DNA of 64,000 nucleotides from NCBI RefSeq assembly GCF_963678635.1, contig NC_087065.1, positions 72,735,345 through 72,799,344 on the forward strand, read 5' to 3'. The notes beneath the pieces are model-generated. The model was not told the DNA's origin, did no database searches, and saw only the letters and a program-made list of their open reading frames with translations. Position 1 is the stretch's first letter, and each line of letters starts with the position of its first letter. The position numbers were made by a program, and so were the translations under genes. Below are positions 11,901 to 23,400 of this stretch, piece after piece. The stretch comes from Symsagittifera roscoffensis (Eukaryota > Xenacoelomorpha > Acoela > Convolutidae).

Positions 11901-14900
11901 AGCAACCATATGTGCACGTCTGATCACGAAGAGTGCACGTTTGGGTGCAAAACCTTAATCCCAAAAACGCACTCTCGCTCCATGGCTGAGCACGTATACT
12001 CGGAGCATGTTTGCCAGGTATGCAATGATGTGTTGAGTTGTTCGCTGAGTGAACATATGACAGTTTATCATGATGCCCAGTATGGAAAGCGTGCTGTAAA
12101 TGTGAAAGCAGTGCCGACTATTCCACTCCATGCAACCGTTGGACCGCGCAGAGATGGTAATAAATTTGAATCCAATGCTTCAGGTAGTATTGAACGATTT
12201 ATTTAAATCATCTATCCTTTTCTGTGGTTAAATATTAGATGTTTTATCGAGGAAAATTTTTGATATCTCTGATTTTAGGCCCAGTGAGTCGCAGTAAGAA
12301 CAGTCGATCTAATTTGTATAACAACGACCTTCCAGTTTCCAGCACACGTAGAGAACCAATGCCTGAACGAGAGCTAGCGTATGGTTCAGCTCGCAGTAAT
12401 CATAACGATGACAGGACTTTGTCAGAGAGAAATCTTGCGTTCGATATGGATAGTTTTCTGGCTAGGTCGCGAGATTCTGTAGGAATAAACAACAACATTG
12501 AAGATAATATCAGAGACCTGTCAAAGGAAAATAACGATTTGCAATCAGATTTAAGAGTTCGACCAGAGAAATCAAAGCCAGTTCCTATTTCTATCAATCT
12601 GAACACCAGCAAATCGCTGATTGAAGACTTAGATGGCGAGCCGATAAGCGATCTTGAGGATAACACGGTTTTTGAAAGCAGCGAAGACCCATTTTTCAAC
12701 CCATACGATGAAAGAACAGGAAACGAAAAATCCGATCAACGTCAGTTATATCCAGATCACCACTATGAACATCGTGAGCATGATTTGGAAAAATTAGAAG
12801 GAGCTATTGAAAATTTGCACAGAAGTAAGAGGAAAGAACAAAGAGATGAAGAAAAGCGAAAAGACGAAAGGTCCTCTAAGAAAAAAAATGAACATGGTTC
12901 CAGAGGAACATGTGGCTCCGGGTCGCTCAAAACGAGGCGACGATCCAGGAGTCGTAGTAGTAGTTCACGAAGTGGAAACGACTATGATTCGTCCTCGAAA
13001 CGCTCGCGTAGAATATCGCCGAGAAATCGATCTAAGTCAAGACGACGTTCGGGTTCCAGAGATAGAAAACCATCAAAGTCCCAAAGACGTTCACGGTCAA
13101 GATCGAGAGGTCGAGCTCGAAAACAAAAATCAAAAAGTCGTAAAAGATCATTGAGTAGGTCTTCTCACGGTAAAGATCATAGCAAAAGTAGACCAAGAAG
13201 TAGATCGCCGCTTTCCAAGAATCATGAAAAGAGGAGCCCAAAGCGCTCCAAGACGAAGAATGGATCTCCAGTTTTCGAGAAATCGATTGGCAAAACTCAA
13301 AAAACACTACAAGTGGATGGAAGTTATACAACGCGAACGCTAAATTTGACCAAAGATTCTTTCAATTTAGTGCGTCAAGTGGAAAATACAAAACCAGCGA
13401 CTTCTATAAGTAACTTAATTATTGAAAGAGGTGTTTTGGATGCTTTGCAAATGTTGAAGACAGAGAAAATTAAAGAATGTGAAGTAAAAGAGTCGCGACC
13501 AGCTGAGGTTTACACGTGTGGTCAGCAAGCAGAAGACGAACTGAGTGGACTTTTAGATGCCATCAATTTCTCGCCGATTTCAGAGGCAGCTTCTATGTCA
13601 CCAATAAGTGACACAGAATTCGTCCAATCAAAATCGATAAGCGAGTTCAAGCTACCGTCGGCTTCTATAGCTGAGAAAGCGACATGGACTAGATGTAAAC
13701 TATGCAAATACTCTTGTCCTCTGAAAGGAGGGTTTCAGTGTAGAGTTTGTGAAAATCAATTCAAGGAAACAAAATTTATTTTGCTATCAGAGTTGTTATT
13801 GCATGTTGAAGCGAATCATAGTAGTGTAGTCAAAGTACCTGAAAAGTTGGATTGCGATTTCTGCGGAAGTAGTTTTGAGTTGGTTGAGAATTTTGACCTG
13901 CATTTGAAAGAGAAGCACCTTTGTTCTGATAAACATAAACAGTGCGATGAAGGATGTATTGATCTTCTAACTGAGAAGACGCTAGAAGCGCATCTGGACT
14001 TGGTTCATGGGTTCTTTTGTAGCTTGTGCCAATGTACCATCAAAAATTTGAAGGCTCTTCATGACGCTAATGTCCATAATTCAAAAAGTATTGAACAAAC
14101 AAAAGAAATGGAAATAAAAATTGAAGCAAATGAAGAGCCCGAAAATCGTAGAATGAATGAAAAAAGTAATAAAAAGTCAACTATTGCGCAGCATCTAGAT
14201 ATAAATCCTTGTTTACTGGAGTCGAGTTGTCAAGCAAATAACGGACTTAGGAGCTTGGTAGCACCAGGATTGGATAAGTTTCAGACTAACGTTGGGAAAT
14301 TTTCCGTAGATAATAGCTCATTTGAAAATGTGGAGCTAAGTGGCAGGGTTGTCCCGCATGTTATTGAGAAATGTCAAACTTCCAAGAATACACAAGCTTG
14401 TGCGGGAGTGAACAAAACTCAATATTGTGACCTACCAAGAACTTCTGTTTCTCAGGCACCAAATTTAATGGCAAATATTACAGCATGCTCGGTAGACGAC
14501 TTAGTCAAAAACACCAAACTTACAGGGAATGCGGGTGAATTCAATGGAGATTTAACTGTTAGTCGAGAATTACACGCCAGTTCTTCTCGTCTAGGAGCTG
14601 CTGAAGATGTTTGCATGTCTGATGCAACCACTGCCAGCTTAGAGATGGAGGGAGGGATACTTTACTCAGCCGATTCTAGTTATGAAGACTATTTTGAATC
14701 AGTGATGGACTTAGAGCCCCCACGGACGTCGATCGAACAGGAAACTCATCAAGAGCAGGCAATTTCTAGTCCTACATTTTTCGAGTCGCCTCAAGTATCA
14801 ATGACGCTGGGACCCGCACAGGGATCCCAAAAGAGCTCTAATGAGTCTGGCACAACTTCGATTCCTGAACCCTCTAAATATCAAAGTTCAAATGAAATTG

Positions 14901-17900
14901 CAGGTGTAAATGTTAAAATTGAGTTCCAACCAATCAAGACAGAGTGTGACCAACTTTCAGACGAAGAATCGGATGATAGTTATGTAAATTCAACCTCAGA
15001 TGATTGTGAAGATGAAGCTAGCGAAGAGAGCAAATTGGCGTTAGAACAGTTTCAATCGAAGCATTCGTCCAGCACGCCAATAAAAGCAGAACATACAATT
15101 GATTCATTTTCGGATATTAATTTGTCGACCACGAGTTCTGTTAGTAGTGACGAAGAGGTTCGATTATCTCAAATTAGAGCACTTGGCCTTGAAAGAAATG
15201 AAGTGAAACAAAATAGGTCTAATACGGTTCTATCTTTTGACCGTGTGATTGCTGCCGAAATTCGAGGACTCTTGTCTTCCCAAAAAGTAAACACCGAAAT
15301 GAGAGAACCATCAATTGAGTGTCCGATATCTGTTAGACGAATCGCCGCTGAAGAAAACGAATTAGGAAATAGTATTAACACACGTACCAACGATGTGAAC
15401 AATCCTTTGATAGGTTTGGATAAAAACAAGCCAACTGAATCTGATTCGCCGACTATTTTGGAAAATAATAACAATGCGTTTGCTACGAAGTGTGACAGAA
15501 AGCCTGAAGGACTTGTTGACAGGGAGATTATTGGAAAGGAATCCGGAAAATCCATAGGCATCGATAAAGTTCAGCAAAGAGATGAGAGCTCGGAACTTCC
15601 GATGAATACAGAATCTACAGAAGAAGTTGCCCACTCTGACGTAAACCTTGAATCAAATGTTAGAAAGAGTAGCAGCGCCATAAACACAGGAAAAGAGTTA
15701 GAAAAGGGTAAGAAAGTATCAAAAGCTTGGGTAACCTTGAAGGAAATAACCGCCGTTGCCAAGAAACGAAAGCTAGCCAAAGTTAACATGGCTAGTCTGA
15801 CTTCGCCGAAAACGAACATCAAGAAAAAGAAGATAGCCGATTCAAAAAATTTACTGAAATTGAAGCCCAAAGAAGCTTTGAAACAATCCATTAGGTCAAA
15901 AATGGGGCTTCCTACTAAGGAATTGGCAAGTAAGGTAACTGAAAAGGTTTCAACTGGCACAGCGAAGGTTATCAAACCAGCCGAGAAGGTTTGCACTCAG
16001 AAAGCGAAAAGAACATGTGCGAAGTCCAGAAAAGTAGAAGTCGTAAGCTTGCTCGACAGTGAAGATGAACACGAGCAAGAAGATGACGAGCAAGTTGTTC
16101 AATCTATTAAACTGAAGGAAACTTTTAATCCCCTGAAACCAATTTTGACCATCGATAATTCAAATATAAAGATAGCTCTTAATGAAAATTTACAACTAAC
16201 TGTTGATGATACAGTCACGGACGCAGAGGCGCAAATTAACGAAAGTCTAAAAAATACCTTAGAGGAAAATAACGTGTCGACAAAAAAGCTTTCACCCGAC
16301 AAATGTTTTTTAAATAGCCTTCCGAAAGAAGATGAAAACAAAACTATTAGTCAAAACGCTAGTCCATCGCCGTCTCCGCAGCCTTTGAAACAAGTTAGCT
16401 TAGTTGAAAAAGAATGTGATTCAAGTTTGAATAGAGAACCAGCTGGATTCGCTACCAGACTAGTTAAAGCTCCAAATAGACATGATGGTCCGTCTATGAT
16501 TAAGAAAAAGACAATCGAAGTCGTCGATCTAATTGAAGATGATCCAATCAGTATAAAGGAGGAAAACACTAATGACAATTCAGTCTCAAATAGTTTGAAC
16601 ACGACTCCACTTGCGAGGCAAAGAAGTTCGGCAGACGCTATCGCGACTAACACGAATCTGTCACCGGGTGGAAAAACCTTACTTGAGAAGTACAAGTATT
16701 TATACTTGAGTCACCCAGGAAGAGAAGATTTTTCTAGTCGATCTAATTTTGTGAAGTTATTTCTAGTGACAAATAGATCTGTTTTTGGAGATAAACAGTA
16801 CATAGATGGTGCTAAAGAGTGCGTAGTTAGAAGTAACCGAGACAGTTTGATCAAAAAAGGTTACGTGCACTGCACCAAGTGCCCATTGACATACCATCCT
16901 ATGCCGATGATCTGCAAGTCATGCTCAATTAGTACTGTGGATTACAAAGCTATGGAACACCACATGAGGACCATACATAAAGCAGCACTAGATACTGTAG
17001 TCGGACAATCCATTCCAGAATGCCCCATCTGTGATAAGTTATGTCCCTCTTACGAAGAGTTTTTCGAGCATAAGGCTTCTCATTATTGTTCTGAGCACAT
17101 TGAGTGTAGTTTCGGCTGCAGCGAGTTAATAGTTGGTAATGTTAACGAGCTGAAAGAGCACTTGAATTCAAAACATACGATGTCCATTCCAAATTTAGAT
17201 GACTTGTTTTTGGGTAGGCTATCTAGCGATGCTTCCAAACGCCTGGAACTTCTGACTAAATCAGATCCACGAAAGTTTCTAGTTTGCATCGACTGTGGAA
17301 AAATGGCCATAAATAGAAATAACCAAAAGTACAAGTGTGAGAGGTGTTTACCTGGTAAAGAGCCGAGGATTTATGTCCAGGATGAGTTTCTGTTACATTT
17401 GCAAATGTCCCACGCAAAGAAGGCAACCGGAGATTTTCGATGCTACGCATGTCCTACTCAAGAAGATTCCTATACTGATGATTTGGAAGGCCTGCGAAAT
17501 CACAGGTATATTTCCCATGGAATTTGTCATAGACACGTGAGGTGTCTTGAGCCAAAATGCGAGGTGCTTATGTCAGCCGATAGCCTGAAAACCCATCTGC
17601 AAAATGACTGCTTCTACTTCAAGCCCAACCAGATTATGAGCGAACAGCCATACGAGCATTTAGAACATCAAATTGTGAAGTATTGTTCAAGTTGTAGTCT
17701 AGGTTTGGTTGTTTCGGACACGTATAAGTGTAAGTACTGCGACGCTATCTTCCCCGATGAGCGGGAGTTCTACGCACACATGATGTATGATCACAATTTG
17801 CCAGTCACTATTCCGCAAAGTGTAAACTACTCTTGCACGGAATGTCCGCAACACTTGAGCGAAGAAAGTGTATCTGGAGGTCGCTGGCGCCAACACCGGC

Positions 17901-18153
17901 TGAAAAATCACCAAATTTGTAAGATGCACATTATGTGTCCCAACTTGCAGTGCCAGATGCTGTTTCCGAATGTGAACGAAAGAGAAAAACACCTGAGCGG
18001 CAGTTCTGATTGCGTGGATATCAAGTGTTTGGAATCAATGGAAAATCTAGGTACGTTGTTTCATTTCAAGACACGAAAAGTATTATGATATCTCGCGTTG
18101 TTTTTGTTTCAGATAGACATGCAAGTGAATTAAAAATCTATTTGTGTTTCTAA
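8901..18153 (+). CDS. Gene A: giant multi-module zinc-finger protein with RS-rich region
   Basis: My model joins exons 8901-9532, 11120-12156, 12279-18050 and 18113-18153. All junctions are GT-AG and keep frame, giving about 2493 residues. Five composite zinc modules are visible at about residues 400-530, 1025-1153, 2083-2190, 2222-2333 and 2357-2470. Each combines CxxC pairs, C2H2-like fingers and a final C-x2-3-H-x2-C-x3-4-C-x2-L...H/C segment. Residues about 755-890 are rich in Arg/Ser (RRRSRSRSSSSRS and similar), as in splicing or chromatin factors. Between them are long polar, probably disordered stretches with psi-K-x-E sites and two acidic hydrophobic motifs (VEVVSLLDSED, IEVVDLIEDD). 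The start ATG follows a splice acceptor. The last exon (13 codons) is the least certain part. The protein is probably nuclear and nucleic-acid-binding. I do not recognise an orthologue; large RS-plus-zinc-finger silencing factors are the nearest analogy. Confidence 0.75.
9600..9745. repeat. Short perfect inverted repeat in intron 1 of gene A
   Basis: gcgtgccgcttagca (about 9604) and its exact reverse complement tgctaagcggcacgc (about 9724) lie roughly 105 bp apart. The block ttgttacaggcaacgcactagagaatttt just after (9770-9798) reappears inverted near 10590-10625, so the intron contains several nested inverted pieces. Confidence 0.6.
9795..10635. repeat. Nested palindromes in intron 1 of gene A
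   Basis: A long imperfect palindrome is centred near 10496, with arms of about 110 bp. Its innermost pair is gagcattcatgatacact and agtgtatcatgcatgctc; outward, caattgacgacgagtttgc pairs with the complement of the block near 10560. Outside it, gggatcaattgagcaatc plus a C-run (about 9800-9825, 9846-9856) is mirrored by a G-run plus gattgctcaattgatcc (about 10355-10390). These look like inverted-repeat transposon remains. No coding sequence is present. Confidence 0.6.
12805..13280 (+). other. RS-rich coding segment of gene A
   Basis: This stretch of exon 3 encodes dense Arg-Ser, Lys-Ser and Arg-Arg runs (for example SKSRRRSGSRDRKPSKS), preceded by a charged Glu/Lys/Arg helix-prone region. RS domains are phosphorylated by SR kinases and target proteins to nuclear speckles or RNA-bound complexes. 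That this one does so is inferred. Confidence 0.75.
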
Positions 18154-18438
18154 GGCCCAGGAATGACTTGTTTGTGAGTTCGTTAAGAAATGGTATGATG
18201 TCGTTGAAGTTAGTGAAAGATCTGGGTGTTTTTTTTTGGTCTCAGTTTGAAACAAAGCAAGTTTTTTGTCGTTCAATTGTAAGTTTCGAGATATTTTGAA
18301 GGAGCACCTTTACTCTCAGATGCTTAATTACCTGTGCGACTGGATACTTGATTTTGCCAACATTTGAGGCACCCCTTGTAATTTGGGTTCCGGATATAGA
18401 TTTTTAAGAGCTGGAAACAACTTGTACACTCATCAGCG

Positions 18439-18444
18439 AATAAA
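18439..18444 (+). terminator. Candidate polyadenylation signal for gene A
   Basis: AATAAA about 290 bp after the proposed stop codon at 18151-18153. In such AT-rich DNA the hexamer is common, so this is only plausible. Confidence 0.35.
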
Positions 18445-18860
18445 GTAATTGCTTTGGCCAAATTCGCAGCCTATCTTGAACTAAAGATATCATTGGTCCT
18501 TACTCGTGTAAACAACTGGCTGCCAAATATTTTCATTGAAAATTGTACTCCCCGACCTTTTAAAGATGGACCCCATAGTATTGGATTTAGTGTTCGCAAA
18601 ATTGATTAATCCTATAATTTAGATTTCACTGGTAATTAAACACCTGAAAGTACTGAATTAATTCAATGAAATGTTGAGTTGATTGGTTCGTATCGGTAAA
18701 ACGGTACAAATGATTCATTTTGTGTGGCGTTATTCTGGATAGTTTGATGACGTAGTTTTTTCTCAGTAGTTTCCTAAAGGGCGAAGATTAAGCTGTTTAA
18801 AGTTGAGTTAAGTATGGGTTTATTGATAGTTCATTTTGAAGATATTCCAATAGTAGTTCG

Positions 18861-19792
18861 AGCTGTATCCTAAAAGCTTGAAGCAGTTCCGTCGGTGTTT
18901 AAAGAAAGTACGAATGTTTTTGCTCGTGAAGATTGGAGGCAATACTAATTTGAAAGTTTTCAATGTCAATGGACGATTTTAAATGGTTGTTTAGGAAGCT
19001 ATCAAGAAGTTCTCGCTTTTTCTAATTTTGGTAAAATTTTACGGAAACTTAAGTGTCATTGAACGAAGTGAAGCAAGTCATTTAGGTCACGTTGTTTCTT
19101 TGGTTTTTTTCAGGAGAATGTTTCGAAAAGTTGTTGACGAGCAAAATTGATTTTCCGCTGTTTGACTGAGTGAAAGATAATTGCCAATGAACGGGAAATG
19201 ATTTATCACTTTTTATGTTGTGCATTTTAATGTTTGTTTTTTCGGGAAAATTTTTATTCGGGAGGTTCCTTTAATTGAAAACAAAACTGAAAATTGATGA
19301 TATTTTTTGGATATCGCCAAGTTATAAGCTGTATCCTAAAAGCTTGAAGCAGTTCCGTCGGTGTTTAAAGAAAGTACGAATGTTTTTGCTCGTGAAGATT
19401 GGAGGCAATACTAATTTGAAAGTTTTCAATGTCAATGGACGATTTTAAATGGTTTTTTAGGAAGCTATCAAGAAGTTCTCGCTTTTTCTAATTTTGGTAA
19501 AATTTTACGGAAACTTAAGTGTCATTGAACGAAGTGAAGCAAGTCATTTAGGTCACGTTGTTTCTTTGGTTTTTTTCAGGAGAATGTTTCGAAAAGTTGT
19601 TGACGAGCAAAATTGATTTTCCGCTGTTTGACTGAGTGAAAGATAATTGCCAATGAACGGGAAATGATTTATCACTTTTTATGTTGTGCATTTTAATGTT
19701 TGTTTTTTCGGGAAAATTTTTATTCGGGAGGTTCCTGAAATTGAAAACAAAACTGAAAATTGATGATATTTTTTGGATATCGCCAAGTTATA
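18861..19792. repeat. Two near-identical 466-bp tandem copies
   Basis: The block starting agctgtatcctaaaagcttg at 18861 restarts at 19327, a period of 466 bp, and the second copy runs to about 19792. By eye only a few substitutions separate them, such as ggttgttt/ggtttttt and ggttccttta/ggttcctgaa. The right half of each unit contains motifs of the dispersed family found in MTO1 and TYW4 introns (acgaagtgaag, tttttttcagga). The high identity means a recent duplication or gene conversion. Confidence 0.9.
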
Positions 19793-20385
19793 AAGTATTT
19801 GAAAAAGTCAAATATATGTTTCCGGTTTTGCACTTGCAATTGACTCTTTTCCAATTTCCAACTTTTACAATTGCCGATACAGTTAAATCGGAACTTCGTA
19901 GGGTTAATTTTGAATATATGGGTGTTTGCTACGTAAAGATTTTTTATTTCCTGCAAAATTCTTCAAAACTGATTTTCATGAAGCGGGACAGTTGTTTGGT
20001 TGTGCCGATTAAGCGGCTACTCTTTGATCGTGTCTAATTTATTGTTTCTTTCTGTCTGCGGAACACATGAGGTGGCCTTGACAGTCGTTCGAATAGTATT
20101 CGTGATATGTCGATGGACTGAATACAGGTACCTCGATTGGTTCAAATTGCGTTTTAACCTGACAAAGCTAGCTGTTTTATACAGTACGACAGCAGTGTAA
20201 AAGGTCAATGAATGGGTTTGGGGTTAAGTGAAAAGAGAATATATTGTTGGCGCCATGGGGGGGGGGGGGGGCTACTGGGAGGGGACAATCGTGTGGAAAG
20301 TGAGTGGGGCCAGGTCTGTTTAGGTATGAGTTAAACAGAGTGGTCTAGCAGGAGCGAAATTGCACTAAGCTAGACGAGAGTTCGT
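19793..20385. other. Intergenic region before gene B
   Basis: No gene seen. A run of about 16 G residues (near 20259-20274) sits in a locally GC-rich patch about 140 bp before the gene B start, in contrast to the AT-rich surroundings. It could belong to a promoter but has no other support. The 118-codon frame at 19681-20037 runs out of the duplicated unit and looks accidental. Confidence 0.35.
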
Positions 20386-20391
20386 TGTGGG

Positions 20392-20403
20392 GTCCGTCTT
20401 CAG
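20392..20403 (+). promoter_or_regulatory. 3' splice site just before the gene B start codon
   Basis: gtccgtcttcag ends about ten nucleotides before the ATG at 20414. It is compatible with a 5'-UTR intron or spliced-leader acceptor. Confidence 0.4.
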
Positions 20404-20413
20404 CTTTCTACAA

Positions 20414-23400
20414 ATGGCACAACCTCAAGCTCCCAACAATGGAGCGCCGATTGCTTGCAAAGCTCGGGTTTTTGGGTTCGGAGCATCTCCGAAGCCGGCC
20501 AGGCTGATCCGTCTCCTAATACTCATTCTCCGATTAGGGTTAGGGCAGGGGTGTCCGGTAAGTTTCAAGGTTAACGAATAATAGACTTGGTTGATCTACT
20601 GAAGAAGAGTATTTAATGAAGCGGTTTTATGTGCATTTATCTGTGCTCCTTAGCGGATCGGTTAAATCTTTCTTTTGCCCTGCGGTTCAATTTTTAAGTA
20701 GTGAAAGATCAGGATTATATGGCATTCTGCAAGGAAGGCACACGGTTGCTCTACCTTAATCAGTTTTTTAAACACTGTATTTTGTTTAGGGAAGTTGTCT
20801 TTCTGCTTTTCAATGCGTAGTTATTGAGGGAGGACTTGTCAAATCGTGCGTGATTTTGTTTTTCGCTTGGTTTGCAGTTTTTGTTTCGATCACCGGAAAA
20901 GGTAAGAGATCGCAGACAGGTGCTATGCAGTCGAGTGATCTGGTAACCTGGGATCCTTACAGTTGATAATTCGGTCTGTAATGAAATTTTCAGATTTCAG
21001 AGTTTTTGTTGTAATAATAATGCTTTTGAGTCGTGATTCGAAAACATTAAAGAATTCCCAATTTTTTTTTCTAGTGTCGAGAACTGGTTTGAAATTTTTG
21101 ATTTTTCGTCTTAAGACTAGCTCGTTTTTTCAAGCTCAATTTAGGCCGTTTTCAGTAGATAATTTATGCTCTATTTTAATTTTATTCGAATATGCCTAAG
21201 TTTTACGTCAGATCCTTTTATCACACCACCCAGAAAAACTAATTTGAAAAAAAAAACACTTTTTTTCTTGTAGTTTTTGAAAGACTATGGTCGGAACATT
21301 CTGTGCTACTTGCACAGTATCCGGATATCCTTGTTGAAAATTTTCTTGGTACTTACAAATAGAAGAAATTATATAGAAAAAGTGTAGAAAGAGTGAAAAA
21401 TTTGATTTTTCATTTTCTTTGAAATCATTTTTGATTAAGGACTACTATAATAATCATTTGAATCCGATAGTAAAATTCTTAGCTTTCTTTTAGGATCTCG
21501 ATAACATAAAAAAGCTGACTTTGTTTGAAAAAAAATATATATAAAAATCTTAACAACTGTGGTAAACATTCTGTGCTACTTGCTGCAAACTAACGGGTAA
21601 TCTTGTTTAGCCCTGGCGATAAGCACGGCTATTGCAACCAGGTACTAGGCGTTTTTACCGTTGATAACCTTAATCATAGAATGACTGAAACTAGTGGTTA
21701 TCTCCAAATTTGTAGTTTCATTTGAGCATGTCTGCTTTTTCAGTGCCCGTTTTATTCGAAATATGTTTTTCATGTTGGTTGAAAATTTATCAACTCGTAT
21801 TGTAGATTTTCGTATTTTTTCAATTGCATAATTGTCTAATTACTCGGCTCAAAAGGTATATATTATATCATATTAGTGACATCATGCTGCGTCGTTTGAT
21901 CAGCGTAAAAGTGTCTTATCTTTATATATCGCGGGAGGGAGGCTTTGAAACTTTTTTGAGACTTTAATTTAATTTAGATATATTTAAGACTATTTTAGAT
22001 GATTTAATATTCGGCTTAAGGGCGTCGGTCGAGTTTTGTCGGCTTTCTTACCGCTCCATAAGTTTTCTTCCGGTTCTATTTTAGATTAGTTGTCCTCGAT
22101 GGCGTGTTCTTAAAATGAGATTTTTTCGAAACGATTTGAAACAAACATGAAAATTCTGGTCGATCTAATTTTTTCCAACATCTAAAGATAAGTTCTCGGA
22201 AAAGCGGTTTTCCTCTCATTTACTGTCGACCAGTTTGTCATGCTATGTTTATTTCATTGCAAGTGTTGCGAAGCTCTTTTTCGCACCTGTGTATAGTTTT
22301 TCTTCCTTTCTTGTTCGTCATTCGGTTCACAAGTTGCGAAGGGAGGTGAGATTCAGCAGGCGGTTGTGTCGATATTGGAATGAAAAAGTCTCCACGTTTC
22401 GACGCGCTCTATAGTTGGCAGTTAGTTGTTGATGTCGTGGTTTATATATTGGTGGATGGTAGTGCTTAGCGGTGAGTTGGTACGAAAATAGCGATAAGTA
22501 AGAAAAGTTTTTTAAAGGGATTATTAGCTTCAAGTGGGTTAACTGGGCATTGGTTCACCTTTGGGTAGTTTAATGATGGAAAGGATTGTTGAGTTAATGC
22601 ATATGCGTGCTTCGTTGAGTAGTTTTTTCTGATGGTATCAGTTTGTTCAGTATAAATGTCTATAGGGTGTATGGAATTCTTTCTATAAATACAGTGTGTG
22701 TATCTTTGAGTTCGTCTAATGCCCAACTATGTCCATTTCGAGGTTCTTTTTGTAATTTCCTGTGCGTTCTCACCCCCGTTCAAGACATTTATCTTAAAGC
22801 GTTGGGGTATTTGTGATGAGGACATTGGCCGCTCTGGTTCGGGACTTCTGATTTCATGGTTGGCGACAAAATGTAATAAGCGACAGTTCGTAGCACGGCA
22901 TTGGCAAGTAGCGATAGCTTGCTCTGCGGCGCTCACAATCGATGCGACAGGAATGATGCGTGTGAATACTTAGTATACTCTCACGGTTTGTCGCCTGCTA
23001 CGAGTTGTCGACTCACGCGGTCCCATCTCTCATGATCGTCTTCTTTGTAAGTTGTATTATAAGTTAGAGTAGTTGGGACAGTCAATGGACCATTTGACTT
23101 CGTTTGATATTTTTCCTTCCGTTTTGCTGCTAGCTTTTTAGATGGTTTGTTCTATACTGATAACGTAATTGGGTAGTTGGTTTTTCTTCGGATATTGGAT
23201 ATTAGCGAGTGCAAGAGCGATTAAATAAAGATAGACTAGTTGAGACGTCTTTCAATCAGCAAGGAAGGTGTAATATAGCTGCAGACGTTTCCATAGCATG
23301 TAGCACGAGTCAAACTGGTTTTTGACTTGTGGTAATAACGGTTGGAATATTTGGGTACGGAACAGATCAGATCGTAATGGACTATCTGTTTCTTATTTTT

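Noticed and set aside
12400-17992. Many minus-strand open frames of 60-140 codons opposite gene A
   Set aside because: They are antisense shadows of the long coding exon and show no domain or codon logic of their own.
20535-20550. Telomere-like ttagggttaggg
   Set aside because: Only two units, inside a coding exon candidate; too short to mean an interstitial telomere.
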